From Cupriavidus pauculus (GTDB lineage Bacteria; Pseudomonadota; Gammaproteobacteria; Burkholderiales; Burkholderiaceae), in the NCBI RefSeq assembly GCF_002858765.1, contig NZ_PJRP01000015.1, positions 124,001-188,000 on the forward strand: a stretch of 64,000 bases of DNA. The letters are read 5' to 3'. The position numbers and the translations under genes are program-made. Of the stretch, positions 24,977 through 33,840 are shown piece by piece (positions within the stretch are counted from its first letter, which is position 1; every line of letters begins with the position of its first letter). The notes under the pieces were generated by a model, which had not been told where the DNA came from, searched no databases, and saw only the letters and a list, made by a program, of their open reading frames with translations.

Positions 24977-27442
24977 ATGCGCTGGTTCAAACGGCTGGGC
25001 TGGATACTGTCGGGCGTGCTGCTGATCGGGCTGACGGGCGCCATCGGCGGCTATATCTGGTATCGCCAGGCCTCGCAGCCCGATACCGCCGGCACGATGC
25101 GCCTGCCCGCACTGCGCGACCGCGTGGTGGTGGTACGTGATCGCAACGCCGTACCCCATATCCAGGCCGGCAACGCGCTGGATGCCTACTATGCGCTGGG
25201 CTACGTCCATGCCCAGGACCGGCTCTGGCAGATGCAGATGAACAAGCGCATCGTGGCTGGCCGGCTGGCCGAGATCCTGGGCCCGAGCGCGCTCGACACC
25301 GACCGCTTCCTGCGCACCATGGGCGTGCGGCGCAATGCCGAAGCCGTGCTGGCCCAGACGCCCCCTGAGACACGCGCGGTGCTGCAAGCCTATGCCGACG
25401 GCGTCAATGCCTATATCGATACCCGCAAGGCGGCGCTGCCCCCCGAATTCCTGATCCTCGGCACCAGGCCCGAGCACTGGGAGCCCGCCGACACGCTGGG
25501 CTGGCAGACCATGATGGCCTGGGACCTGGGCGGCAACTGGCGGCAGGAAGTGCTGCGCATGAGCCTGGCCCAGCAACTGCCCACGGCACGCATCGCCGAA
25601 ATCCTGGCGCCGTATCCCGGTGACAAGCCGCTGCGGACGATGGACTACGCCAGCTTCTATCGCAAGCTGGCCCCCGTGGCCACGGCCATGGCGCAGCTGT
25701 CCGAACGCGCGCCGGCTGGCTATGTCGACGGCATGGGGTCGAACAACTGGGTGGTGTCGGGCGCGCACACGCGCAGCGGCAAGCCGCTGCTGGCCAATGA
25801 CCCGCACCTGGGGCTGCAGGCGCCCGGACTCTGGTACTTCGCGCACCTGCAGGCCCCGGGGCTGGACCTGACCGGCGCCACGCTGCCCGGCGCGCCGCTG
25901 GTGGTGCTGGGCCACAACAAGCGGATCGCCTGGGGGTTCACCAATACCGCGCCCGATGTGCAGGACCTGTATATCGAACGGATCGACCCGGCCAATCCGA
26001 ATCGCTACCAGACCCCCGACGGCTGGGCCGAATTCGAGACGCGCCAGGAGGTCATCAGGATCAAGGGGCAGCCCGACCTGACGCTCAATGTCCGGACAAC
26101 GCGACATGGCCCGGTGATGTCGGACGTGGCCGAGCCGATCAGCACGGCGGCCAAGCCGCTGGGCGCACAGTATGTGGTGTCGTTCCAGTGGACGGCGCTG
26201 CGGCCGGACGACCGGACCTTCCAGGCCAGCCTGAAGATGGGCATGGCCACGGACTGGAAGAGTTTCGTCGGCGCGCTGCGCGAATTTCACTCGCCGCAGC
26301 AGAACATCGTTTACGCCGACGTGGACGGCAATATCGGCTATATCGCGCCGGGACTGGTGCCGATCCGCCGGGCCGACAACGACCTGATGGGGCTGGCGCC
26401 CGCGCCGGGCTGGGACGCGCGCTACGACTGGCAGGGCTTCATTCCGTTCGATGAGCTGCCGCGGCGCTTCAATCCGCCGTCGGGGACGATCGTGACGGCC
26501 AACCAGAAGATCGTCGACAACGACTACCCGTTCTATATCACCAGCGAATGGAGCGTGCCGTATCGCGCCCAGCGCATCCAGACGCTGCTGGACGCCGAGC
26601 CGCGCCACACGCCGGAGACCTTCGGCAAGATCCAGAAGGATGTGGTGTCGCTGGCCGTGCGCGATGCCTTGCCGCTGCTGCTGGCTGCCCCCGTGGCCAG
26701 CGACGCCGCGCGCCCGGAACGCGAGCGTCGGCTGTTCGACGCGCTGCGCAAGTGGGATGGCACGATGGACGCCGACCGGACCGAGCCGCTGGTGGTGACG
26801 GCCTGGCTGCGCGAGCTGTCGCGCCTGCTGTTCGAGGACAAGGTCGGGGACCCCATGTTCAACAGCCTGTGGGACCAGCGCAACGTGCAATTGCCGATGC
26901 TCAATGCGATGCGCGATCCGAAGGGGCTCGGGGCGTTCTGGTGTGACAACGCGCGTACCACCGCGCGCGAGACCTGCGCCGCGACGATCGGCCTGGCCTG
27001 GCAGCGCGCCATCGCGGACCTGGACCAGCGCTACGGCGACGACCCGGCCAAATGGCGCTGGGGCAAGGCCCATGCGGCGCGCTCGGAGCACAAGCCGTTC
27101 GGCAAGGTGCCGTATCTGGCCGGCCTGTTCAATATCCGCGTGCGCACCGGCGGCGACACCTACACCGTGGACGTGGGCCGGCACAGCCTGCGCGACGAAG
27201 CGGCGCCGTTCGAGAATACCCATGCGGCCAGCCTGCGCGCGATCTACGACCTGTCTGACTTGTCCGATTCGCGCTTCATGTCGTCGACCGGGCAATCGGG
27301 CAATGCGCTGTCGCCGCACTACCGGGACTGGACCGACAAATGGGCGGCGGTGCAGTACATCACGATTGGTGGGCACCGGCGCAATCCCGGGGGCGACAGC
27401 TTCGACACGCTGGTCTTGCAGCCGGTGAAAGACAAGCCATGA
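24977..27442 (+). CDS. penicillin acylase family protein (Ntn hydrolase, S45)
   Basis: An 821-residue precursor of the S45 N-terminal-nucleophile hydrolases, which cleave amide bonds of beta-lactams or acyl-homoserine lactones after self-processing. An N-terminal hydrophobic segment (about 9-28) serves as membrane anchor or signal. The autocleavage site is Gly254-Ser255, in Gly-Ser-Asn-Asn-Trp; Ser255 would become the beta-chain nucleophile. The start at 24977 follows GGGGAG; upstream starts overlap the terminator. Acylase specificity (penicillin or lactone) is not decidable here. Confidence 0.9.
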   Translation: MRWFKRLGWILSGVLLIGLTGAIGGYIWYRQASQPDTAGTMRLPALRDRVVVVRDRNAVPHIQAGNALDAYYALGYVHAQDRLWQMQMNKRIVAGRLAEILGPSALDTDRFLRTMGVRRNAEAVLAQTPPETRAVLQAYADGVNAYIDTRKAALPPEFLILGTRPEHWEPADTLGWQTMMAWDLGGNWRQEVLRMSLAQQLPTARIAEILAPYPGDKPLRTMDYASFYRKLAPVATAMAQLSERAPAGYVDGMGSNNWVVSGAHTRSGKPLLANDPHLGLQAPGLWYFAHLQAPGLDLTGATLPGAPLVVLGHNKRIAWGFTNTAPDVQDLYIERIDPANPNRYQTPDGWAEFETRQEVIRIKGQPDLTLNVRTTRHGPVMSDVAEPISTAAKPLGAQYVVSFQWTALRPDDRTFQASLKMGMATDWKSFVGALREFHSPQQNIVYADVDGNIGYIAPGLVPIRRADNDLMGLAPAPGWDARYDWQGFIPFDELPRRFNPPSGTIVTANQKIVDNDYPFYITSEWSVPYRAQRIQTLLDAEPRHTPETFGKIQKDVVSLAVRDALPLLLAAPVASDAARPERERRLFDALRKWDGTMDADRTEPLVVTAWLRELSRLLFEDKVGDPMFNSLWDQRNVQLPMLNAMRDPKGLGAFWCDNARTTARETCAATIGLAWQRAIADLDQRYGDDPAKWRWGKAHAARSEHKPFGKVPYLAGLFNIRVRTGGDTYTVDVGRHSLRDEAAPFENTHAASLRAIYDLSDLSDSRFMSSTGQSGNALSPHYRDWTDKWAAVQYITIGGHRRNPGGDSFDTLVLQPVKDKP

Positions 27443-27509
27443 TGCAGTGCGGTATCGTATGGGACCGCATTCATATCCCAGCCACAATTTCCAGCAGGAG
27501 TGTCAGTCG

Positions 27510-28229
27510 ATGAGCGAACCCAGGCGCCAGTTACGGACCGATGTCATCCAGCACGTAGCCTTCGAGCATGCGGGCGTGATTGCCGATGTGGCACGCGACC
27601 GCGGCCATGACATCCGCATCTACCAGGCGGGCGTGGACGACCTCACGCTGGTGCAGACCGACCCGGCCGACCTGCTGGTGGTGCTGGGTGGCCCCATCGG
27701 TGTCTACGAGACCGAAGCCTACCCATGGCTGGAGGCCGAGATCGGCGTGATCCGCCAACGCCTGGAAGACGAACTGCCGATCATTGGCGCCTGCCTGGGC
27801 GCGCAGCTGATTGCCGCCGCCTCGGGCGCGCGGGTCTATCCGGGTACGCGCGAGATTGGCTGGGGCCAGATCCAGCCGACCGACGCCGGCCGCCGTTCGC
27901 CGCTGGCGGTGCTGGCCAACGCCGACTGGGAAGTCCTGCACTGGCACGGCGATACCTTCGACCTGCCGGAGGGCGCCGAACGGCTGGCATCCACTGCCGC
28001 CACGCCGAACCAGGCGTACGCCATCGGCAGGCACGTGCTGGCGCTGCAATTCCATCCCGAAGTGAAGGCCGGCGATATCGAGACCTGGCTGATCGGCCAT
28101 ACCGTGGAGCTGGCCAAGGCCGGTGTCGACCCGCGCACGATCCGCCGCCGTACGGCCGAGATTGGCGCCACCGTAGCCAGTGCCGGCGAGCTGATGTTTG
28201 CCCGATGGATGGAGGAAGCGGGGCTGTGA
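27510..28229 (+). CDS. GMP-synthase-like glutamine amidotransferase
   Basis: A 239-residue stand-alone class I glutamine amidotransferase. The triad is Cys95 (Gly-Ala-Cys-Leu-Gly), His182 and Glu184 (Phe-His-Pro-Glu). The start at 27510 follows AGGAG by 9 bases. It lacks a synthase domain, so the ammonia acceptor is unknown; relatives hydrolyse gamma-glutamyl compounds or serve unknown partners. Its stop overlaps the GTG start of the MOSC gene (GTGA), indicating translational coupling. Confidence 0.87.
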   Translation: MSEPRRQLRTDVIQHVAFEHAGVIADVARDRGHDIRIYQAGVDDLTLVQTDPADLLVVLGGPIGVYETEAYPWLEAEIGVIRQRLEDELPIIGACLGAQLIAAASGARVYPGTREIGWGQIQPTDAGRRSPLAVLANADWEVLHWHGDTFDLPEGAERLASTAATPNQAYAIGRHVLALQFHPEVKAGDIETWLIGHTVELAKAGVDPRTIRRRTAEIGATVASAGELMFARWMEEAGL

Positions 28230-28945
28230 GCAGGGGTAGTACCGACAATATCGACGTCCGGATCGATGTGCTGCTGGCAGGCCGGGTGCGGCCGTTCGGC
28301 CCCAAGGGCGTGCCGAGTGGCATTGCCAAGGCGGCGGTCGACGGGCCGGTGCGCGTCACCACCATCGGGCTCGACATCGACGAGCAGGGCGATCCGAAAC
28401 ACCACGGCGGCCCCGAGAAGGCACTCCACCACTATCCGCGCGACCACTATGCGGGCTGGCGCGAGGAACTGGCGGGGCACGGCGGCAATGGCGACTTGCT
28501 CCAGCACGCCGGCGCGTTTGGCGAAAACCTGAGCACGACGGGTTTGACCGAGGCCGATGTCTGTATCGGCGACCGCTTCCGGCTGGGCACGGCACTGGTC
28601 GAGGTCTCGCAGGCCCGCCAGCCGTGCTGGAAGCTCAATCATCGCTTCGGGTTTGCGGGCATGTCGCGCGCCGTGCAAGGCAGTGGCCGCACGGGCTGGT
28701 ACTACCGCGTGATCGAGGAGGGCGAGGTGTCCGCTGGCGATCACCTGGTGCTGGTGGCGCGGCCGTATCCCGACTGGAACCTGCAGCGGCTGCTGCACGT
28801 GCTCTACGTGGATCGGCTCAACCTGGCGGCGCTTGCCGCGATGGCGGAACTGCCTGTGCTGGCTGAAAGCTGGCGCAAGCTGGCCCGCCAGCGCGTGGCG
28901 AACCATGTCGTCGAGGATATGGAGAAACGGCTGGCTGGAGGGTGA
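28226..28945 (+). CDS. MOSC-domain protein, YiiM type
   Basis: A 239-residue MOSC protein of the YiiM group, molybdenum-cofactor enzymes implicated in detoxifying N-hydroxylated bases. The conserved cofactor-binding Cys134 lies in Arg-Gln-Pro-Cys-Trp-Lys, and the Lys-His-His-Gly-Gly motif is near 58-62. The GTG start overlaps the preceding TGA; GGAGG occurs about 10 bases upstream. A C-terminal 3-alpha domain (about 180-235) completes the family architecture. Confidence 0.88.
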   Translation: MSRGSTDNIDVRIDVLLAGRVRPFGPKGVPSGIAKAAVDGPVRVTTIGLDIDEQGDPKHHGGPEKALHHYPRDHYAGWREELAGHGGNGDLLQHAGAFGENLSTTGLTEADVCIGDRFRLGTALVEVSQARQPCWKLNHRFGFAGMSRAVQGSGRTGWYYRVIEEGEVSAGDHLVLVARPYPDWNLQRLLHVLYVDRLNLAALAAMAELPVLAESWRKLARQRVANHVVEDMEKRLAGG

Positions 28946-28999
28946 GGCCGGCTCCATGATCGTTCCCTCAGCCAGCATTGGTACGTAGTGCGTGGCGAC

Positions 29000-31396
29000 C
29001 TAGCGGCGACGCCTTGCGTCGTCGTCGGAACTGGCGTCGTCCTGGTCCAGGGGCTCTATGAGCTTGAAACCCGCCCGTTGCTTGACCAGCGCGGAGGGTG
29101 CCGTGATGGCTGATGTGAAGACATCGGTCACACCCCTGCCGTGGAGATGGTTCAGATACGCCTGCAATCCGTGACTCGCGGCGCCGCGTACGGCGCTGTC
29201 ACGATAGAGGACATTTTGCGGCGCGCTGACGACCGTACCCACATCCGCCTTGGTGGGGTCGTCCTCGTCGATGCTGCCCAGCAGGACGGAGACGGGAAAG
29301 CCCCGGTACAGCACCACTACATAGATCGCAGGTTCGCCTTCCGCAATGGACGTGACCATGCTGTCGGCCATCCTTCGGCCGGTATGCGCCAGGGAAACCT
29401 GGCCCGGTGACAGGGCGTTGTCGCCGGCGAAGCGGCGATAGTCGTCGCGCCAGCCCTGCAGCACGCTCGACAGGCGGAGCATGATCGGAATGTTGTCCCA
29501 GCTATGGATCTCGTACGTGAACGGATTCCGTGCGTCCTGCTCCCAGCGCCCGTTCCTCAAAACCCGGGGCGTTACGGTTTGCGGCTGGTAGGTGCGCAAG
29601 TCAATCTGATATCGACCCAGTGGCGCGCTCTGCGCTTCAGCGAGCGTCGCCGGGGCCGCATCGGACAGCACGAGTTGACCGTTGCCCGCAGCGTGCATGC
29701 GGGCTGCAGCCACCTCCATGTCCATCGTGCCGTTGCGTGATACCTGGAAGACCTGGTCGGCAGCGCGATACGCAGCCATCGCGGTCTGCCGGCGATTGTC
29801 ACGCGTCGTCGTGCGATCCCGCTCCTGTACGGCGGCGATCAGTTGATTTTCGACCTCCGGGTTCGATGTTGCATAGCCAGTGGTGCCGTGGGTCAGGATG
29901 CTCGACATGACCTGCTCGAACCTGTCCGAATCCCACTGGGGGCCGAACAGCGTCTGGAACAGCGCAATGATCGTCATCGTCCGGCTGATGCAATCGGCTG
30001 GATCGTCCACGCCCCGTCGCATGCGTGGTGTGGCGATGTGCTCGATTTCCGCGCGGCAGACGCGGGCAGCCGCATAGACGGCCATGGGATTGCGACCCAT
30101 GGCCGTATAGGACACGAGCCTGGTTTCCGGCGCTGCGGTTCTGGGCTTCCCGGATATCACGGCGTTGAAGCCCGTATACGCCGCAGCCCCTGCCGAGTAA
30201 CGAATGGCATCCCGATCCTGGCCCGCCGGACTCAAGGATGGGGCGCTGCACTGACCCAGGAAGTAGGTGGCGACGGCGAGCATCTCGCTGTGCCAGCAAC
30301 GGGTCGGCGGTTGCAGCCGCGCTTCCGGCTTTACCAGGGCGAATGACAGGCCCGCAATCCGGATCGCCTCGCTGCTTTCGTTATCGATCGCCAGTGTCGT
30401 GCCGAGCGGGGCGGCAGGCCGTGGCACGGTGGCAATGGGAGATGTACCCACCACTTTCCGCATCCGGTCCGAGGAGACAAGCTGGACATCCAGGTGCTCG
30501 GGGTCATCGTAGGCCAGCGCGATGGAAACGAATGCCGTGTCAGCATCGAGGTCGAACTTGGCGACGGGACGAAACGTGTACGCATCCTCGATATCCGCAG
30601 TACGCGCGGTGAAGTTGATGCGCAGTGCGTTGCCGACATAGACGTAAAAGTCTTGCCGAGAGCTGGTTTCGACGGTCATTACCACCTGACTCAAAGGGTG
30701 GCGCTTGCCGTCAGGGGTTTTGGCGGATTCCCGTTCGAGGATATCGGCAAGGTTGTAGCCCTCCGAAAACCCAACGGGACAATCGACGCTGCAATTCAGA
30801 CGCGTTCTGACGACCTGAAGCGACCGCGCCTTGTCGTTGAACGCCTCGAAAAAGTTGACACCGGAATACCGGCTGTACGATTCGCCTCTGCCGAGCTGGT
30901 CCGAGAACGCATAGAAGGCGAGATCCTTCGCCATCAGCAACGACGATGCGTTTCTGTCGACGCTGTCGGACAGCGTCCACTCCAGCGCGCCCGGCGCGAA
31001 GCAGTTTTCCCGGCCCTGGAACTTGGCGTCCTTGTAGACGCACGCCCTTGGCACCGCCAGGAACGTGCTGAAGGTCATGGCGGAAGTGCCAAACGTCTGC
31101 GGATAGTCTCCGGTGAAGCGCCGCACCTGACCTGCGAATTTCGCGCCGGTGGAGACAACAAGCTCGGTATCCCAAGCGAGCTTGACCGACTTGAAGGCAA
31201 AGCCATCCGGCACATCGACCCGCGCGTCGATGTCGAAGCAGCGCTTTTCGCCCTGGTAATCCGTGTCTGTGTAGACGCATGCCTGGCCGGCCAGGGCTTG
31301 CCCGCTGGCAGCCACCGACAGCCAGAACAGCAAGGACCCGAGGTGGCGAGCCCAGCCGGTGCGCCATGGTCGGCGCTGCAATGCACGTGTTGCCAT
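29000..31396 (-). CDS. large secreted protein with beta/gamma-crystallin repeats
   Basis: A 798-residue exported protein. A long-N-region signal peptide ends near Gln-Ala-Leu-Ala-Gly (residue 36). Residues about 38-115 and 117-196 are two tandem crystallin-like units, each starting Ala-Cys-Val-Tyr and containing a Gln-Gly-x-x-x-Cys-Phe segment, as in betagamma-crystallin and I36 proteins. Residues 200-640 are unassigned with scattered cysteines. Residues about 680-785 resemble a GNAT-like acyltransferase end (hydrophobic strand, charged loop, terminal Ala-Gly-Phe-Lys-Leu-Ile), which is tentative. The tail is Asp/Arg-rich. The ATG at 31396 follows GGGAG by 7 bases. No partner gene is adjacent. 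Confidence 0.8.
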   Translation of the reverse strand: MATRALQRRPWRTGWARHLGSLLFWLSVAASGQALAGQACVYTDTDYQGEKRCFDIDARVDVPDGFAFKSVKLAWDTELVVSTGAKFAGQVRRFTGDYPQTFGTSAMTFSTFLAVPRACVYKDAKFQGRENCFAPGALEWTLSDSVDRNASSLLMAKDLAFYAFSDQLGRGESYSRYSGVNFFEAFNDKARSLQVVRTRLNCSVDCPVGFSEGYNLADILERESAKTPDGKRHPLSQVVMTVETSSRQDFYVYVGNALRINFTARTADIEDAYTFRPVAKFDLDADTAFVSIALAYDDPEHLDVQLVSSDRMRKVVGTSPIATVPRPAAPLGTTLAIDNESSEAIRIAGLSFALVKPEARLQPPTRCWHSEMLAVATYFLGQCSAPSLSPAGQDRDAIRYSAGAAAYTGFNAVISGKPRTAAPETRLVSYTAMGRNPMAVYAAARVCRAEIEHIATPRMRRGVDDPADCISRTMTIIALFQTLFGPQWDSDRFEQVMSSILTHGTTGYATSNPEVENQLIAAVQERDRTTTRDNRRQTAMAAYRAADQVFQVSRNGTMDMEVAAARMHAAGNGQLVLSDAAPATLAEAQSAPLGRYQIDLRTYQPQTVTPRVLRNGRWEQDARNPFTYEIHSWDNIPIMLRLSSVLQGWRDDYRRFAGDNALSPGQVSLAHTGRRMADSMVTSIAEGEPAIYVVVLYRGFPVSVLLGSIDEDDPTKADVGTVVSAPQNVLYRDSAVRGAASHGLQAYLNHLHGRGVTDVFTSAITAPSALVKQRAGFKLIEPLDQDDASSDDDARRRR

Positions 31397-31532
31397 GCTC
31401 AATCTCCCGATGCAGCGGAACTTTCCGCTCGCGCATTCTGGGGAGATCAGAAATGGCCGATCTTGGCGCGCATCAACTTGTCAAAACTATCGTGAAAGTG
31501 CGACAGAAAAAGCGCAAGTCGCGTCCACTCGG

Positions 31533-31787
31533 CTATTCCTGGCGGAATCGCCACGCCGTGGCTTCGCGCGTGATCCGTTCCCAGATCACCTGCTTTTCTT
31601 CCTCGCTATAGAACACCCAGTTGCTGACTTCGGCGGCGGTGCGGCCGCAACCCTGGCAAATCTCGTCGAACAGGGTCGAGCAGATGCCGATACAGGGGCT
31701 GTCCGGGCGGTCGCTCAGGCGCGTCTGGGCCTCGTCCTGGGCGGAAGTGGCTGGCGGAGTGAACGAATCGGGGGTATTGGCGGACAT
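31533..31787 (-). CDS. DUF1289 small cysteine-rich protein
   Basis: An 84-residue protein of the DUF1289 family. The core reads Ser-Pro-Cys-Ile-Gly-Ile-Cys, then Cys-Gln-Gly-Cys-Gly-Arg, four cysteines likely to bind a metal or cluster, followed by the usual Glu-Val-Ser-Asn-Trp. The first 28 residues are polar and variable. No function is established. It lies 130 bases upstream of the crystallin-protein gene on the same strand, without evidence of a link. Confidence 0.88.
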   Translation of the reverse strand: MSANTPDSFTPPATSAQDEAQTRLSDRPDSPCIGICSTLFDEICQGCGRTAAEVSNWVFYSEEEKQVIWERITREATAWRFRQE

Positions 31788-31960
31788 GAAGCGGGGGCTG
31801 CGGAAAGAGGCCGTGTATCGGCCGGTCGCACATTATAAACGCCCCGCACCGGCGCTTTCGGCACTTGGGAATTACCCCTGAAGTCATTGTGGACCGCTTG
31901 ACTGGCACCTACCCTTGACGGGTCATGATTCCAGTCCAGCTGATGCCAGGGAGGCGCTCA

Positions 31961-32395
31961 ATGTCCACAAGGTCTGTCGATCCCCGTAATGCCGCCATGC
32001 TCGAATCGGTGCTGGGCGGATCGCCCGTGGCGCGCTCGCTCGGGATTCGCTTCGATGTGGTGGCGCCCGATCACGTGGAGCTGCTGCTGCCATTCAGCAT
32101 GAACCACATCACGGTGGGCGACATGGTCCACGGCGGCGTCATCGCCACGCTGATCGATGTGGCCGGCGCGGCGGCGGCCTTCAGCGCGGTGGATCTGGAG
32201 GTGGTGAAGGGTGGGGCGACCGGATCGCTGTCGATCCAGTTTCTGGCGCCGGCAAAGTCCGCGACGCTGCGTGCCGTGGCCGACGTGGTACGCCGGGGCA
32301 AGCGCCAGGTGGTGACCGAGGTGTCGGTCTATGCCGAGCGCGAAGGAGAGGCCGTGCTCGCCGCCAAGGCGCTGATGAGCACGGCGCTGCTGTAA
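31961..32395 (+). CDS. PaaI family thioesterase
   Basis: A 144-residue hot-dog-fold acyl-CoA thioesterase. The active-site region His-Gly-Gly-Val-Ile-Ala-Thr-Leu-Ile-Asp near residues 57-66 is characteristic of the PaaI group. GGGAGG just upstream selects the ATG at 31961 over one 36 bases earlier. The acyl group is unknown. It is convergent with the asparaginase gene, separated by a GC hairpin. Confidence 0.9.
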   Translation: MSTRSVDPRNAAMLESVLGGSPVARSLGIRFDVVAPDHVELLLPFSMNHITVGDMVHGGVIATLIDVAGAAAAFSAVDLEVVKGGATGSLSIQFLAPAKSATLRAVADVVRRGKRQVVTEVSVYAEREGEAVLAAKALMSTALL

Positions 32396-32400
32396 GGCAA

Positions 32401-32420
32401 GGCCCCGGGGTGCCGGGGCC
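32401..32420. terminator. GC hairpin between convergent genes
   Basis: Arms GGCCCCGG and CCGGGGCC with a four-base loop sit between the thioesterase and asparaginase stops. There is no T run. Confidence 0.5.
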
Positions 32421-32432
32421 CGCGTCAAGCGA

Positions 32433-33554
32433 TCAATACTTCCAGAAAATCTGCTGCAGGGCCTTCGGGTCGTTGGTCTTGGTCAGTGCCAGCGCCATCA
32501 GGATGCGCGCCTTCTGCGGCAGCTGGTCGTCGGTGACGATCCAGTTGTACTTGTCGTCCGGCTGCTCGGCATTGCGCACCACGATGCCGCTGCCCGTGCG
32601 CGAGGCCCGCACTATCTGCACGCCCTTGGCCTGCGCGGCCTTGAGCGGCTCCACCATGTAATCGCCCACGCTGCCGTTGCCGGTAGCGGCGTAGACGATG
32701 GCCTTGGCGCCGTTCTTCACGGCCGCGTCGATGCTGGCCGGATTCACGTTGCCGTAGGCGTAGACCACGGCCACTTCGGGCAGCTTGTCGATCTTGTCGA
32801 TATCGAATTCGGTCTGCAGCGTGTGCGGGCGGGCCAGCGTACGGTAGTACAGCGTGCGGCCTTCCACCACGTAGCCCAGCGGGCCGAACGGCGAGCGGAA
32901 CGTTTCGGTCTTGAACGTGTTGGTCTTGGTCACGTCGCGGCCGGTGTGGATTTCATCGTTGAGCACCACCAGCGCGCCCTTGCCCTTCGAGGCCGGGCTC
33001 GATGCCACCAGCACCGCGTCGTACAGGTTCAGCGCGCCGTCGGCGCCCAGCGCCGTGCCGGGGCGCATCGAGCCCACCACCACCACGGGTTTGTCGCTCT
33101 TGAGCGTCAGGTTCAGGAAGTACGCGGTTTCCTCGATCGTGTCGGTGCCGTGCGTGATGACGACGCCGTCCACGTCAGGCTGCTTGAGCAGTTCCGACAC
33201 GCGCTTGGCCAGCTTCAGCAGGCGCTCGTTGTTGAAGCTCTCGGAACCGATCTGGAAGATCTGCTCGCCCTTGACGTTGGCGACCTTCGAGATTTCCGGC
33301 ACCGAGGCAATGATCTTGTCCACGGGCACCACGGCGGACTGGTAGGCCGCGGTGTTGGTGGCCGATGCCCCCGCGCCGGCGATGGTGCCGCCGGTGCCGA
33401 TGATGACGATGTTGGCCTTGCGCGCTTCAGCCGTGGTGCCGGCAGGCGCGGTGGCGCTGGCCGAAGGGGCCAGTTGCGCGTGCGCGGTGCCGGTCAGCAG
33501 CGCGGCCGACAGCAGCAGGGTGGCAAGGGTGGTGAGCTTGGCAGGTCGTTGCAT
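32433..33554 (-). CDS. ansB: periplasmic L-asparaginase, type II
   Basis: Hydrolyses asparagine to aspartate and ammonia. The 373-residue protein has a signal peptide (cleavage after Thr-Ala-His-Ala, residue 26) and a Pro/Ala spacer before the enzyme. Catalytic residues aligned to E. coli AnsB are Thr57 (Gly-Gly-Thr-Ile-Ala-Gly), Thr137-Asp138 (His-Gly-Thr-Asp-Thr) and Lys210 (Asp-Val-Thr-Lys-Thr-Asn). The C-terminus Gln-Gln-Ile-Phe-Trp-Lys-Tyr matches the family. AGGAG precedes the ATG. It is monocistronic. Confidence 0.94.
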   Translation of the reverse strand: MQRPAKLTTLATLLLSAALLTGTAHAQLAPSASATAPAGTTAEARKANIVIIGTGGTIAGAGASATNTAAYQSAVVPVDKIIASVPEISKVANVKGEQIFQIGSESFNNERLLKLAKRVSELLKQPDVDGVVITHGTDTIEETAYFLNLTLKSDKPVVVVGSMRPGTALGADGALNLYDAVLVASSPASKGKGALVVLNDEIHTGRDVTKTNTFKTETFRSPFGPLGYVVEGRTLYYRTLARPHTLQTEFDIDKIDKLPEVAVVYAYGNVNPASIDAAVKNGAKAIVYAATGNGSVGDYMVEPLKAAQAKGVQIVRASRTGSGIVVRNAEQPDDKYNWIVTDDQLPQKARILMALALTKTNDPKALQQIFWKY

Positions 33555-33744
33555 GATTCTCCTCTTGTCGGCGCGGTGCGTGATTCTTGTGGAAACAGCA
33601 TAGGCCGCTTTTGATTGGTTCGTGGAGCCGTCGCGATCCGCAATGGTTCGTCAACGGAGCGAGAACTATAACCACGCCCCGATGTTGCGTCGACAACTTC
33701 AACAGAATCCTTGCAACCCGGAAACGTATGCCAGATAAGACAAA

Positions 33745-33774
33745 GCGGCATGCTTCGATGAGGAAGCATGCCGC
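33745..33774 (-). terminator. terminator of the prp operon
   Basis: Perfect twelve-base arms GCGGCATGCTTC and GAAGCATGCCGC enclose a GATGAG loop. Read on the minus strand the stem is followed by TTTGTCTT, and it lies about 70 bases after the prpF stop. Confidence 0.85.
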
Positions 33775-33840
33775 CCGGTGATGACAATTTCAGAGAAGTC
33801 CGAGACCGGCCCAGGCCAGTCTCACTGAAGGCGTGATCGG

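Noticed and set aside
24977..27442. Link between the penicillin-acylase-like gene and the CreBC beta-lactam response
   Set aside because: There is no TTCAC tag before the gene and two other genes lie between, so proximity alone does not support co-regulation.
24653..27487. A 940-codon open frame opposite the penicillin-acylase-like gene
   Set aside because: The plus-strand gene has catalytic motifs and correct length. The minus-strand translation has none and runs into the aldehyde dehydrogenase.
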